Assembly: GCF_012932215.1 (NCBI RefSeq) | Contig: NZ_CP048788.1 | Coordinates: forward strand, 3,348,001-3,412,000 | DNA length: 64,000 nt | DNA from: Roseobacter ponti | GTDB lineage: Bacteria; Pseudomonadota; Alphaproteobacteria; Rhodobacterales; Rhodobacteraceae | Direction: 5' to 3' | In this document: positions 9,023 to 17,975 of the stretch, in pieces | How the letters are laid out: each line of letters starts with the position of its first letter | Position numbering within the stretch: the first letter of the stretch is position 1 | Notes under the pieces: generated by a model | Seen by the model: the letters and a program-made list of their open reading frames with translations, nothing else | Told to the model about the DNA's origin: nothing | Databases searched by the model: none | Position numbers and translations under genes: made by a program

Positions 9023-9768
9023 TTATAAAGCGTAATACTGATCGCGCCTGCAAGCTCACCAAGCTCGCCCCCTTCTTTGGGAAAGCCTGTGACATCGGTC
9101 TCACCCGCCGGAGAGCCGTGACAGGCAAGACAGGATTCAGAGTAATACTCAGGGATCAGCATCCGGAAAGCTTCTTTGCCACCCACTGTTGTCGTCTCAT
9201 AGAACGCTTCGCCAACAGCCCAGTCCGCATCGCGGAACCTGTCGTTAATCACCTGATTTTCCCAGTCATCCGGACGCGCTTTGCGGTTGCGCACCAGTTC
9301 TTTCGGGGCGGTCACTTTCACCGCCGCCCGGGTGCCCATTTCGTCCCCGAATTTCTCGTTCACAAGGCGGGCGAAAACCGCCGGGATAAACCCTTTGAAC
9401 GCGAGACCGTCGGCATTGATAATGTCCTGGTTTTCATTGATCACGCCGACCATGGCGTTAAGCTGTGTTTCCGTCAGAGCGCGTTGTTCCGGCTCAAGAT
9501 CATCGCTCAGAGGATGCTGGCCGTATTTCTCCAGATAGCTCTCGACGACCATCGCGTAAAAGGCCTCGCCGTTCAGGCCTTTGTCGGCCACATCCGGGTC
9601 ATTGATCAGCGCCTGATTGTTTGACACCACGCTGCGTCCGGCCCGCAGGACCGACGCCAGCCGGTTGCCCATCTCAACATCGTATGATGTGTCAGCCCGG
9701 ACCAGATCCGGTGCCGCCGTCGTTTGCAGTGCCAGCCCCAGTGCAATCACGAATTTTAAATGTCTCAA
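9019..9768 (-). CDS. DUF3365 periplasmic protein with a c-type haem motif
   Basis: 249 residues with an N-terminal signal peptide (about 1-25, ending near VRADT) and no other membrane helix, so probably periplasmic. The C-terminal part holds one haem attachment motif CLACH (about 213-217) in the context PEYYSESCLACHGSPAG, the hallmark of DUF3365 (Tll0287-like) proteins. The helical N-terminal half (NNQALINDPDVADKGLNG) also fits this family. Other members are found alone or fused to histidine kinases as redox or haem sensors. Here it is a separate gene, first in the operon and overlapping the hybrid kinase by 4 bp, so a sensory-partner role is likely but inferred. Confidence 0.85.
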   Translation of the reverse strand: MRHLKFVIALGLALQTTAAPDLVRADTSYDVEMGNRLASVLRAGRSVVSNNQALINDPDVADKGLNGEAFYAMVVESYLEKYGQHPLSDDLEPEQRALTETQLNAMVGVINENQDIINADGLAFKGFIPAVFARLVNEKFGDEMGTRAAVKVTAPKELVRNRKARPDDWENQVINDRFRDADWAVGEAFYETTTVGGKEAFRMLIPEYYSESCLACHGSPAGETDVTGFPKEGGELGELAGAISITLYK

Positions 9769-10068
9769 ATGCCTTGCCTCCGAAATGCGCTTTGTAATTG
9801 TTAACGAGCTTAGCGAATTTGTGACCCTGCGTAAGGCATTTCTTTTCCGGGTCTGTAATTTCAGGCGCCTGCATTAAGACACCGGCCACAGGTGCACGAA
9901 AGGCGGGCTGCCGTATGCGCCCGGGCATCAGGAACCCTGCCGCGCGGCGCAGTCAAACGACCGCAGCGGGAAGTTGTCAGATGCGCTCTGCCCCGGGCTG
10001 CGAGACAGCGCAGCAGCACTTCTGCGATGATCTGACCCCAAGGTCTGGCGGGCTCAGGGCGCCGGGTC
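9769..10068. promoter_or_regulatory. Intergenic region upstream of the signalling operon
   Basis: About 300 bp between the stop of the MscS gene (10069) and the start of the DUF3365 gene (9768), both on the minus strand. It should contain the promoter of the four-gene signalling operon; the part nearest 9768 is relatively A/T-rich. I could not identify a specific -10/-35 pair or operator, and no convincing gene is visible. Confidence 0.4.
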
Positions 10069-12438
10069 TTACCGGTCGTCCCCGCCCGCGGGCTCTTCGC
10101 CATCCATCAGATCGTCTTCGATCGACGCCTGTGCCGCAGCTGTGATGGCTTTGCGGTCTTCCTCGGACAGGTCACTGACCTTACCGTCCGCCAGACGGAC
10201 CGTGACTTCTTTATGGGCAAAATGAATGCCCTCCTGCTCAAAGAGCGCCCGGATTTCTTCATAGACCTTCTTGCGCACGAGCCACTGGTCGCCCGGTTTT
10301 GTCATGAACTTCACCCGGATGATCATCGCGGAATCCTGCATTTCGATCACGCCCTGCGATTTCAGCGGCTGAATGAAATTGTCGCCGATCACCGGATCGT
10401 CGAGCAGCTCCACACCAAGCTTTTTGATCAGCTTGCGGACCTTTTCCACATCGGTGTCATAGGTCACGCGCAGGGGCAGTTTCATGATCACCCAGTCGCG
10501 CGAATAATTCGTCATCACCTGAATTTCGCCAAAGGGGATGGTGTGCAGCGCCCCGAGGTGGTGGCGCAGCTGAAACGACCGCACCGAGATTTTCTCCACC
10601 GTTCCTTTGACCCCGCCAATGTCGAGGTATTCACCTTTGCGAAAGGCATCGTCAAACAGGAAAAAACCACCGGAAAAAATATCCCGTACCAGCGCCTGGC
10701 TGCCAAAGCCGACGGCGACACCGATGACCCCGGCGCCGGCAAAGAGCGGGCCCACGTTCACGCCAAGTTCCAGCAGAATGATCAGAACGATCGTCACCAT
10801 GACCACGATCAGGATGAAATTGCGAAAGAGCGGCAGTAGGGTGGCAAGCCGGCTGGCGCTGGTGCCGCCGCCTTCGTCGCCCAGTTCACCTTCGGCCATG
10901 TCGCCCTGTTCTTCGCTGATCTTGCGGTCAATCCAGATGCGGAAGGCGTGATACACGATGTAGCCCAGAAAAATGATGACCATAATATCGAGAAGCTGGG
11001 TGGCCACGGTTTCGACCATCTGCGCGCTGTTGTTGTCCCAGATCCAGAAAAAGGCATAGGTGCCCGCGACAAAGGCGAGAATGCCCGCCACCCGCCGTGC
11101 GAGCTCTTCGAAGGTGGCCATTTTGTAATGCGGTCGGATTGCCTCGTTTCGGGCCGCCTGTCCGCTGCCGGGATCCCCGGACCGGTCTTCATCCTCGTCG
11201 GGGCCATTGAGCGCACGCAGTGCACGGGCGCGCTCAAAACTGCGCTCGATGAAGAAATTAATTACGCCGTAGACCACGATGATCGACAGCAGGATCAGAT
11301 AGGCACCGCCGATCAGCGGCACGCTGGAAGCCTGCCCCAGCACAAGATCATAGGTCAGCTCGACCCATGCAAAAATTACATAGGCAATGACCACAGGGGC
11401 CCAGGCCGCGCTGAGCGCCCGGACGGTCCAGGTCTGTTCCGGTTTCGCGCGGCCGTTTACGATCGCATTCGTGATAGCTTTGCGGTTGACCAGTACCATC
11501 AGGATATTGAGCAGCACCACACCGGCCGACAGAAGCGACGATAGGAAAGCATAGACGTCGTAATTTAGGCCCAGTTCACCGATCCAGACGCCAAAAAGGA
11601 TGGCGCAGACGTCAAAGGTGGCGAGCGTACAGAGCCAATGGTGCAGGCGACGCGCATCACGGGTGCTGAACGCCGGAATACGGTATTGCGCCATATAAGG
11701 CGACAGGATCATCCGCCAGAGTGCTGCAACGAAGCGGCTCAGAAAATAAGCCGCATTCACGACACTGGCGGTAAACTGAATGGCCGGGTCTTTGATCGGT
11801 CCGAAGATTGCCCCCCCCAGCACATAGGCAACCGCCATTGAGACGAGGATGCCCACGACGCCCATAAAAAACCGAAAAACCAGCCACGGCATCTTTTCCG
11901 CATAACCCCTCGGGTTATCCCGCAGGCGGGCGACCACCCAGCGGCGTGCGATATGCGGTCCGTAGATGTAGCGTTCGACAAGATAGCCAACCGCAAAAAG
12001 ACCCAGCGACAGATAGATTACCTTGAAAAAGGCCCATATCTCGCCGGTCGGGCTGGTGGCGCGCAGGATATAAATGACTTCGTTAAAGGCCGCCGGGAGA
12101 TCCAGGATCCGCTCCACAAGGGCCGAACGGAATTTCACCACCGCGTCCTGAGCCTTCATCAGACCGGAGCCTTCCGCGCTCATCGCCTGCCCGGCTTCGG
12201 TAAGCGCATCCCCGGTGCCGGCCATCTGTCCGTCACTGTTGATGACAACAACGCTGACACCGTTGGCGCCGGCTTCCTTCATGATCTCGGCGACCGGGTT
12301 GGATGGCGCGCTCTCTTCCTCGCCGGAGCCGGTGCCGCCGGAAAAGAGGGACCCCAGACCCTGAGCGTCTGCGGGTGACGCAGCAAAAGCGGCCAGCAGC
12401 CCCACCCAGAGGACAAAAACCGCAGATAAAAAACGCAT
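10069..12438 (-). CDS. Large mechanosensitive ion channel protein (MscS family)
   Basis: 789 residues from the chosen ATG at 12438. That start gives a clean signal peptide (MRFLSAVFVLWVGLLAAFA, cleavage near ADAQG). An upstream in-frame ATG at 12831 would add 131 residues of low-quality sequence before this signal, so it was rejected. The N-terminal domain is followed by about ten membrane helices. The C-terminal third is the MscS core: the pore helix with GAGVIGVAVGFGSQALVRD, then the beta domain with GGVKGTVEKISVRSFQLR. Length and layout resemble the large MscK/YbiO-like channels that release osmolytes on hypo-osmotic shock. The C-terminus is acidic. It is divergent from the glycan operon with about 280 bp between. 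Confidence 0.9.
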   Translation of the reverse strand: MRFLSAVFVLWVGLLAAFAASPADAQGLGSLFSGGTGSGEEESAPSNPVAEIMKEAGANGVSVVVINSDGQMAGTGDALTEAGQAMSAEGSGLMKAQDAVVKFRSALVERILDLPAAFNEVIYILRATSPTGEIWAFFKVIYLSLGLFAVGYLVERYIYGPHIARRWVVARLRDNPRGYAEKMPWLVFRFFMGVVGILVSMAVAYVLGGAIFGPIKDPAIQFTASVVNAAYFLSRFVAALWRMILSPYMAQYRIPAFSTRDARRLHHWLCTLATFDVCAILFGVWIGELGLNYDVYAFLSSLLSAGVVLLNILMVLVNRKAITNAIVNGRAKPEQTWTVRALSAAWAPVVIAYVIFAWVELTYDLVLGQASSVPLIGGAYLILLSIIVVYGVINFFIERSFERARALRALNGPDEDEDRSGDPGSGQAARNEAIRPHYKMATFEELARRVAGILAFVAGTYAFFWIWDNNSAQMVETVATQLLDIMVIIFLGYIVYHAFRIWIDRKISEEQGDMAEGELGDEGGGTSASRLATLLPLFRNFILIVVMVTIVLIILLELGVNVGPLFAGAGVIGVAVGFGSQALVRDIFSGGFFLFDDAFRKGEYLDIGGVKGTVEKISVRSFQLRHHLGALHTIPFGEIQVMTNYSRDWVIMKLPLRVTYDTDVEKVRKLIKKLGVELLDDPVIGDNFIQPLKSQGVIEMQDSAMIIRVKFMTKPGDQWLVRKKVYEEIRALFEQEGIHFAHKEVTVRLADGKVSDLSEEDRKAITAAAQASIEDDLMDGEEPAGGDDR

Positions 12439-12720
12439 AAACGGAAGTCCCCGCCCCAGATTGCCGTCCCGGGACGGTAGGCGAGCGCAGAATGCATTGC
12501 AATCAGACATCAGATCAGGTTTTTGCGGGCAGTCGGGTTTTGCACCCGCGCGCAAATTATGCCAGTACGGGAAGCAAGACTGCGGGAAAGCCGCTCTGAC
12601 ACGCCCCGAGGACCGGCCCATGTGCCCTGCCAACCCTTTCAACGCCGCTGATGCCACACCGCCGGAGCACTGTGCGCGTCCGTTTTCGTTTGCGGGCACC
12701 GGGGCGGTCAGGGCATCGGT

Positions 12721-13944
12721 ATGAACATGCAGCATCACAGCGCCGGGGCCGGTCAGAACAGCAAAGGGACCGGCGCAGAGCGTCCGCGCCGGGTCATGTT
12801 TTACAGCCACGACACTTTCGGACTGGGGCATCTGCGCCGCTCGCGGGCGCTGGCCTCTGCGCTGACAGCATCACATCCGGGCACATCAGCCATCATTCTC
12901 ACCGGCTCGCCGATTGCGGGACGGTTCACTTTCCCGGAAAAGGTCGATCACGTGCGGCTGCCCGGTGTCTCCAAACTGCCGGACGGCAGCTATATCAGCC
13001 AGACGCTCGGGCTTGATATCGACGACACAACGGCGCTGCGCTCCGGGCTTATTCAGACAGCTATTGAGCAGTATGATCCCGATCTGCTGATCGTCGATAA
13101 GGAACCGACCGGGTTTCGCGGCGAGCTTCTGCCGACACTGGAATGGCTTGAAAGGCGCGGCACGACGCGCTGTGTGCTGGGCCTGCGCGACGTGCTGGAT
13201 GAGGCGACGGTGCTGCGGGCTGAATGGAAGCGCAAGGGCGCTGTCGAGGCAACCGAGCGATTTTATGATGAGATCTGGGTGTACGGCCCACGAACGTTCT
13301 ACGACCCGACCGAAGGCCTGCCGCTTTCGGATGCTGCGCGTGAACGCATTCACTGGACCGGCTATCTGCGGCGCGAAGTGACCGACGAGGCAGATATCCC
13401 GGAAGAGCCTTATGTGCTGATCACACCGGGCGGCGGCGGGGACGGCCGCACGATGGTCGATCAGGTCATAGCGGCCTATGAGGCAGATCCGGAACTCAGC
13501 CCCAGAGCCATGCTGGTTTACGGCCCGTTTCTGTCCGGCGAGGTGCGCGAAGCTTTTGACGACCGGGTGGAGAAGCTGAACGGCCGCGTGACGGCTGTGG
13601 GTTTTGACGCGCGCATTGAGGCGCTTTTTGCAGGGGCGCAGGGGGTGGTCTGTATGGGCGGGTACAACACTTTTTGCGAAGTGCTCTCTTTTGACCAGAG
13701 GGCGGTGATTGTCCCGCGCACCGTGCCCCGGCTGGAACAGTGGATCAGGGCGTCACGGGCGGAAGAGCTGGGCCTTGTGCGTATGCTCGACGAAAGCCGC
13801 GATGGCATGACGCCCGAAGCGATGATCGCTGCGATCCGGGGACTGCCGTCACAGGCGCGCCCTTCAGAGGCAGGTGCCGACGGTCTTCTCGACGGGCTGG
13901 ACGTGGTGGTCCGGCGGGCAGAAGCGCTGGTTTCCGGCACATGA
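12721..13944 (+). CDS. MurG-like GT-B glycosyltransferase, first gene of the glycan operon
   Basis: 407 residues. The N-terminus YSHDTFGLGHLRRSRALASAL matches the GxGHxxR motif of GT-B enzymes related to MurG and GT28. The C-terminal nucleotide-sugar half shows LITPGGGGDG and VCMGGYNTFCEVLSF followed by VPR, a standard donor-binding layout. No membrane helix is evident, so it is probably a cytoplasmic or membrane-associated enzyme using a nucleotide sugar. The donor and acceptor are unknown. Its stop overlaps the next start (ATGA at 13941-13944). It is the first of seven tightly overlapping genes and lies divergent from the MscS gene. The exact start is uncertain by a few codons (ATG at 12721 or 12727). 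Confidence 0.85.
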   Translation: MNMQHHSAGAGQNSKGTGAERPRRVMFYSHDTFGLGHLRRSRALASALTASHPGTSAIILTGSPIAGRFTFPEKVDHVRLPGVSKLPDGSYISQTLGLDIDDTTALRSGLIQTAIEQYDPDLLIVDKEPTGFRGELLPTLEWLERRGTTRCVLGLRDVLDEATVLRAEWKRKGAVEATERFYDEIWVYGPRTFYDPTEGLPLSDAARERIHWTGYLRREVTDEADIPEEPYVLITPGGGGDGRTMVDQVIAAYEADPELSPRAMLVYGPFLSGEVREAFDDRVEKLNGRVTAVGFDARIEALFAGAQGVVCMGGYNTFCEVLSFDQRAVIVPRTVPRLEQWIRASRAEELGLVRMLDESRDGMTPEAMIAAIRGLPSQARPSEAGADGLLDGLDVVVRRAEALVSGT

Positions 13945-15188
13945 CATCACCCCGCCCGCGACTGGCGGTCGTGGTCAAAGGGTGGCCGCGGCTCTCGGAG
14001 ACATTCATTGCGCAGGAGCTTGTTGCTCTGGAAGACAGCGGAACACCGTTTGAGATCTGGTCGCTGCGCCATCCCACCGACACCCGCACACATCCGCTTC
14101 ACGACAGGCTTCAGGCACCGGTACATTATCTGCCGGAATATCTGCGCGACGATCCTGTCCGCGTGCTGCGTGCTGCGGTCTGCGCGATGCGCCTGCCGGG
14201 TTTTGCAGCGGCCTGGCGGGCCTTTCGCGCCGACTATGCACGCGACCGCAGCCCCAACCGCGCCCGCCGCTTTGGCCAGGCCTGCGTACTGGCCCGCGAA
14301 CTGCCGGCGGAAACCCAAGGCCTGTACGCCCATTTCCTGCACACCCCGTCATCTGTGGCGCGGTATACGGCAATCCTGCGCGGGTTGCCGTGGTCCTTTT
14401 CGGCGCATGCCAAAGACATCTGGACCACGCCCGACTGGGAACTGCGCGAGAAACTGAGCGCCAGCAGCTTTGGCGCAGCCTTTGGCGCGACCTGCACCAG
14501 CATCGGGGCGGAGCATCTGCGCGCCCTTGCCGACACACCGGACCGGGTGGATCTGGTCTATCACGGGCTTGATCTGTCGCGCTTTCCCGATCCGCCCGAC
14601 CGCGCCCCGCGCGCACCCGGAGCGCCGCTGAAGCTGCTGTCAGTGGGACGCCTTGTGGAAAAGAAGGGCTTTGACCGGCTGATCAGCGCGCTGGCGCTGC
14701 TGCCTGACGGCCTCGACTGGCACTGGACGCATATCGGCGGCGGCACTCTCAAAGACGACCTGGCCGCGCGCGCCGGAAAGGCCGGCCTGTCCGGACGGAT
14801 CAGCTGGCAGGGTGCGCAGGATCAGCCGGCGGTCATTGCTGCTATGCGCGGGGCTGACCTTTTTGTGCTGCCCAGCCGCGTGGCAAGAGACGGCGACCGC
14901 GACGGCCTGCCCAACGTGCTGATGGAAGCGGCGAGCCAGAAGCTGCCGGTGCTTTCCACGCCTGTGTCGGCGATCCCGGAGTTTATCGAGACAGGGGTGC
15001 ACGGGGTCCTCACCGATGACGCGCCCGACAGCATCGCGCGTGAGATCACGGCTTTTGCGGATGATCCGTCGCGCGGGCCGGCCCTGGCAGAGGCGGCATA
15101 CGACAGACTTAACGCTGCCTTCCGGATGCAGCCCGGCATAGACCGGCTCGCCCGGCGGCTGAACGCGATGATGGCAAAGTCCCGATGA
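13941..15188 (+). CDS. Family 4-type glycosyltransferase (colanic-acid-type)
   Basis: 415 residues from ATG 13941, chosen because it overlaps the previous stop and begins with the expected Rossmann strand (LAVVVKGWPRLSETFIAQE). A longer frame from 13740 would lie inside the previous gene and was rejected. The sequence SETFI is common in GT4 enzymes of the WcaL/EpsD type. The C-terminal half has LLSVGRLVEKKGFDRLISAL and a donor-binding stretch with DGLPNVLMEAASQKLPVLST. It probably transfers a sugar from a nucleotide donor to a lipid-linked or extracellular glycan precursor. It overlaps the next gene by 4 bp. Confidence 0.88.
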   Translation: MTSPRPRLAVVVKGWPRLSETFIAQELVALEDSGTPFEIWSLRHPTDTRTHPLHDRLQAPVHYLPEYLRDDPVRVLRAAVCAMRLPGFAAAWRAFRADYARDRSPNRARRFGQACVLARELPAETQGLYAHFLHTPSSVARYTAILRGLPWSFSAHAKDIWTTPDWELREKLSASSFGAAFGATCTSIGAEHLRALADTPDRVDLVYHGLDLSRFPDPPDRAPRAPGAPLKLLSVGRLVEKKGFDRLISALALLPDGLDWHWTHIGGGTLKDDLAARAGKAGLSGRISWQGAQDQPAVIAAMRGADLFVLPSRVARDGDRDGLPNVLMEAASQKLPVLSTPVSAIPEFIETGVHGVLTDDAPDSIAREITAFADDPSRGPALAEAAYDRLNAAFRMQPGIDRLARRLNAMMAKSR

Positions 15189-16258
15189 CGGATCTGGCCT
15201 TTTACGCCCCGATGAAAGCCCCCGGACACCCGGTGCCTTCGGGTGACAGAGCCATGGCGCGCGGCATTCTGAGCGCGCTTGAAGTTGCCGGATACAGACC
15301 TGCGGTGGTCTCCGCTCTGCGCAGTCGTGAGCCGTCGGGCAACGCGGCCGCTCAGCAACGGCTGTTCGCAGAGGCACGGGATGAAATCACGCGCCTCACC
15401 GCGTCAGATCAGGCGCAGACATGGCGGGCCTGGATCACCTATCACAATTACTACAAAGCACCCGATCTCATAGGGCCGGCCGTGAGCAGGGCACTTGGCA
15501 TCCCCTATCTTCTCATTGAGGCCACAAGGGCGCGCAGCCGGCTGACCGGGTCCTGGTCGGCTTTCGCACGCGCGGCAGAGGATGCCTCGGATACGGCTGT
15601 GGTGATTTTTTATCTGACGGAACATGACGCCATAACTCTCGCTGACCTGCGCCCGCCGGCACAGCAGCTGGTGCATCTGCGCCCGTTTCTGGCGCGCGAT
15701 GCACTGCCGCCCGAAACGTCAGGCACGGGCGGAATGCTGAGCGTCGGCATGATGCGCCAGGGCGACAAGCTGGCGTCCTATCGCATCATTGCGCAAACTC
15801 TGGGAGAGCTGCGACGGAAGGACTGGCGGCTCGATATCGCCGGTGACGGGCCGGCGCGGGCGGATGTAGGGACGCTGATGGCACCCTTTGGCAACAGGGT
15901 CAGACTGCACGGCGCGCTGACGCCCGAAAAGACACAGGCGCTGATGCAGGAGGCGTCTTTGCTGCTCTGGCCCGGGGTCAACGAAGCGTTTGGCATGGCC
16001 TATCTCGAAGCTCAGGCTGCCGGCCTGCCCGTCGTGGCACAGGACCGCCCCGGCGTGCGCGACGTTCTGGCCCCGGGCGCCTACCCGGCCCCTGAAGCGG
16101 GTGCTGCTCCGCTCGCGGAGCTCGTGGAACGGCTTCTGAACGATAACGGGGCGCGGCAGAAAGCCGGTCAGAGCGCACGCGCCCACATCAAAGCGCGGCA
16201 TCTGATCGGGTCGGCCGCGGACACGCTCGCAGATACATTGAACGGGGTGATGACATGA
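15185..16258 (+). CDS. Family 4-type glycosyltransferase
   Basis: 357 residues. Typical GT4 features are the C-terminal Rossmann half with WRLDIAGDGPARADV and LLLWPGVNEAFGMAYLEAQA, where the second Glu of the E-x7-E pattern contacts the donor sugar, followed by GLPVVAQDRPGVRDVL. The N-terminal half is divergent and gives no acceptor clue. It starts four bases inside the preceding gene and ends four bases inside the phosphatase gene, so it belongs to the same transcription and translation unit. No signal peptide or membrane segment is seen. The reaction is inferred from the fold; the sugar is unknown. Confidence 0.86.
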   Translation: MTDLAFYAPMKAPGHPVPSGDRAMARGILSALEVAGYRPAVVSALRSREPSGNAAAQQRLFAEARDEITRLTASDQAQTWRAWITYHNYYKAPDLIGPAVSRALGIPYLLIEATRARSRLTGSWSAFARAAEDASDTAVVIFYLTEHDAITLADLRPPAQQLVHLRPFLARDALPPETSGTGGMLSVGMMRQGDKLASYRIIAQTLGELRRKDWRLDIAGDGPARADVGTLMAPFGNRVRLHGALTPEKTQALMQEASLLLWPGVNEAFGMAYLEAQAAGLPVVAQDRPGVRDVLAPGAYPAPEAGAAPLAELVERLLNDNGARQKAGQSARAHIKARHLIGSAADTLADTLNGVMT

Positions 16259-16839
16259 CGCGCCTTGCACTCATTCGCCATGGCCATACCGCCTGGAACC
16301 GCGCAGGGCGCATCCAGGGCCGCAGTGATATTCCGCTCGACACGGAAGCAGAAGCCGCGCTTGCGCATCTGCGGCTGCCCGGGCCCTGGGCGCAGGCTGA
16401 GCTGTGGTCCAGCCCGCTGGTGCGCGCGACACGTACTGCCGAGCTTATATCGGGGCGCAGGCCACGGACGGACGATGCACTTACGGAAATGAACTGGGGG
16501 GCCTGGGAAGGGTTACGCGGGGCTGACCTGCGCGCCGATCCCGCGTCAGGTTTCCGAGACACAGATCAATGGGGCTGGGCGTATCGCCCGCCCGGTGGCG
16601 AAAGCCCCGCAGAGGTGCTGGCCCGGTTGCTGCCCTGGGTCAGCGCGCTGCGCGCCGACAGCGTCGCGGTATGCCATATCGGCGTGATGCGGATGCTGAT
16701 GGCGCGCGCGACCGGCTGGAACTTTGACGGCCCCGCCCCCTTTCGCATTAAACGCAACCGGCTGTTCGTGCTGGAAACCGGCCCCGGTGCATGGACGCTG
16801 GAGCCAGAGCCGGTGCGTCTGACGGAGTGTCGCCCGTGA
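16255..16839 (+). CDS. Histidine phosphatase family protein
   Basis: A 194-residue member of the phosphoglycerate-mutase-like superfamily. The catalytic RHG motif is at residues 8-10 (LIRHGHTAWNRAGRIQGRSD), with the second Arg in the RATRTAELI segment (about 56-64) and the later His in VCHIGVMRML (about 141-142). In a glycan operon such an enzyme may remove phosphate from a sugar phosphate, as CobC- and GpmB-like enzymes do for other substrates; this is inferred from context. It overlaps both neighbours by 4 bp (ATGA upstream, GTGA downstream). Confidence 0.88.
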   Translation: MTRLALIRHGHTAWNRAGRIQGRSDIPLDTEAEAALAHLRLPGPWAQAELWSSPLVRATRTAELISGRRPRTDDALTEMNWGAWEGLRGADLRADPASGFRDTDQWGWAYRPPGGESPAEVLARLLPWVSALRADSVAVCHIGVMRMLMARATGWNFDGPAPFRIKRNRLFVLETGPGAWTLEPEPVRLTECRP

Positions 16840-17975
16840 AGGTCATGATCGTCGTTACGCATCTGCTCGGATCGGGTCATCTTGCGCGGGCGCTGACACT
16901 CACCCGCGCCTTCCGAGCATCGGGTCACAGCGTGCACCTTGTGAGCGGCGGGCAGCATGTGCCCCACCTTCTGAAAGAGACAGGTGACGTCACTGAACTC
17001 GAGCCGCTGCGCTCGGACGGGGTGAACTTCACGCGTCTTTTGGACCGTCACGGTGATGTCGCGGGCCCGAAGGTCTTTGACGACCGGATCCGGGTGATGC
17101 TGAGCCGTCTTGATCAGATCCGGCCCGACGTGCTGATTACCGAACTTTTTCCGTTCGGCAGGCGCGTGCTGCGCGCAGAGTTCACCGCCCTGCTTAAAGC
17201 CGCGCATGCGATGACACCCAAGCCACTGATCTGCAGTTCGGTCCGCGATATCCTCGCACCACCGTCAAAACCTGCAAAGGCCGCTATGGCCGATGACATA
17301 ACCGCTCAGTTTTACAACGCGGTCCTCGTGCATGCCGACCCTGAAATCACACCGCTGGAGATGAGCTGGCCGGTAAGCGGGACTTTGCGGCCGTTTCTGC
17401 ATTACACCGGCTATGTGGCGGCAGATGACGCAGGCCCGCATCCCGATCGCGCCGGGGCGGGCGAGATCCTTGTCAGCGCGGGCGGTGGGTCCGTGGGGGA
17501 TCCGGTCTATGAAGCCGCACTTGGTGCCGCCGCCCTTACGCCGGACCGGACATGGCGGCTTCTTGCAGGCGGCAAAGACGCAGAGCAACGCGTGGCCCGG
17601 CTGGCCGAACGGGCGCCTGCCAATGCCATTGCCGAACCGGCGCGACCGGACTTCCGGCAGATGCTGCGGCACGTGGCGGTCTCTGTATCGATGTGCGGGT
17701 ACAATACGGCGCTCGATATACTGCAGGCCGGAACACCTGCAGTTTTTATCCCCTTCGATGAGGGTGGCGAAGTAGAGCAGGGTCTGCGCGCGCGTGCACT
17801 GTCCCGTCTTGACGGTATTGAGGTTATTCTTACTGCGGATCTTACCCACGCGACCCTGGCGGCGGCTGTTGCCCGCGTTCAGCGTGCACCACGGCGTGCG
17901 CGCCGCACCGACCTGTCCGGTGGTGCCCGGCGGAGCGTTGAAATTGTCGCCGCGCTGCGGGCAGGAATGACATGA
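16836..17975 (+). CDS. MurG-like GT-B glycosyltransferase, second copy
   Basis: 379 residues from GTG 16836, which overlaps the preceding TGA (GTGA) and starts exactly at the first beta strand (KVMIVVTHLLGSGHLARAL). An upstream ATG at 16791 would put unrelated residues ahead of the strand. The N-terminal GSGHLARA motif and the C-terminal SAGGGSVGDPV and SMCGYNTALDILQAGTPAVF segments mirror the first gene of the operon, so the two are distant paralogues with the GT28-type C-terminal domain. It probably adds a second sugar using a nucleotide donor. Conserved end-to-end overlap with its neighbours supports a role in the same pathway. Confidence 0.85.
   Translation: MKVMIVVTHLLGSGHLARALTLTRAFRASGHSVHLVSGGQHVPHLLKETGDVTELEPLRSDGVNFTRLLDRHGDVAGPKVFDDRIRVMLSRLDQIRPDVLITELFPFGRRVLRAEFTALLKAAHAMTPKPLICSSVRDILAPPSKPAKAAMADDITAQFYNAVLVHADPEITPLEMSWPVSGTLRPFLHYTGYVAADDAGPHPDRAGAGEILVSAGGGSVGDPVYEAALGAAALTPDRTWRLLAGGKDAEQRVARLAERAPANAIAEPARPDFRQMLRHVAVSVSMCGYNTALDILQAGTPAVFIPFDEGGEVEQGLRARALSRLDGIEVILTADLTHATLAAAVARVQRAPRRARRTDLSGGARRSVEIVAALRAGMT

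Noticed and set aside
7970-9028. A 352-codon open frame opposite the hybrid kinase
   Set aside because: The kinase frame shows all expected domains; this one shows none and is a shadow.
12439-12831. N-terminal extension of the MscS-type channel
   Set aside because: It would place 131 low-complexity residues before a clear signal peptide.
13740-13940. N-terminal extension of the second glycosyltransferase
   Set aside because: It lies fully inside the first glycosyltransferase gene; ATG 13941 starts the fold and has the ATGA overlap.
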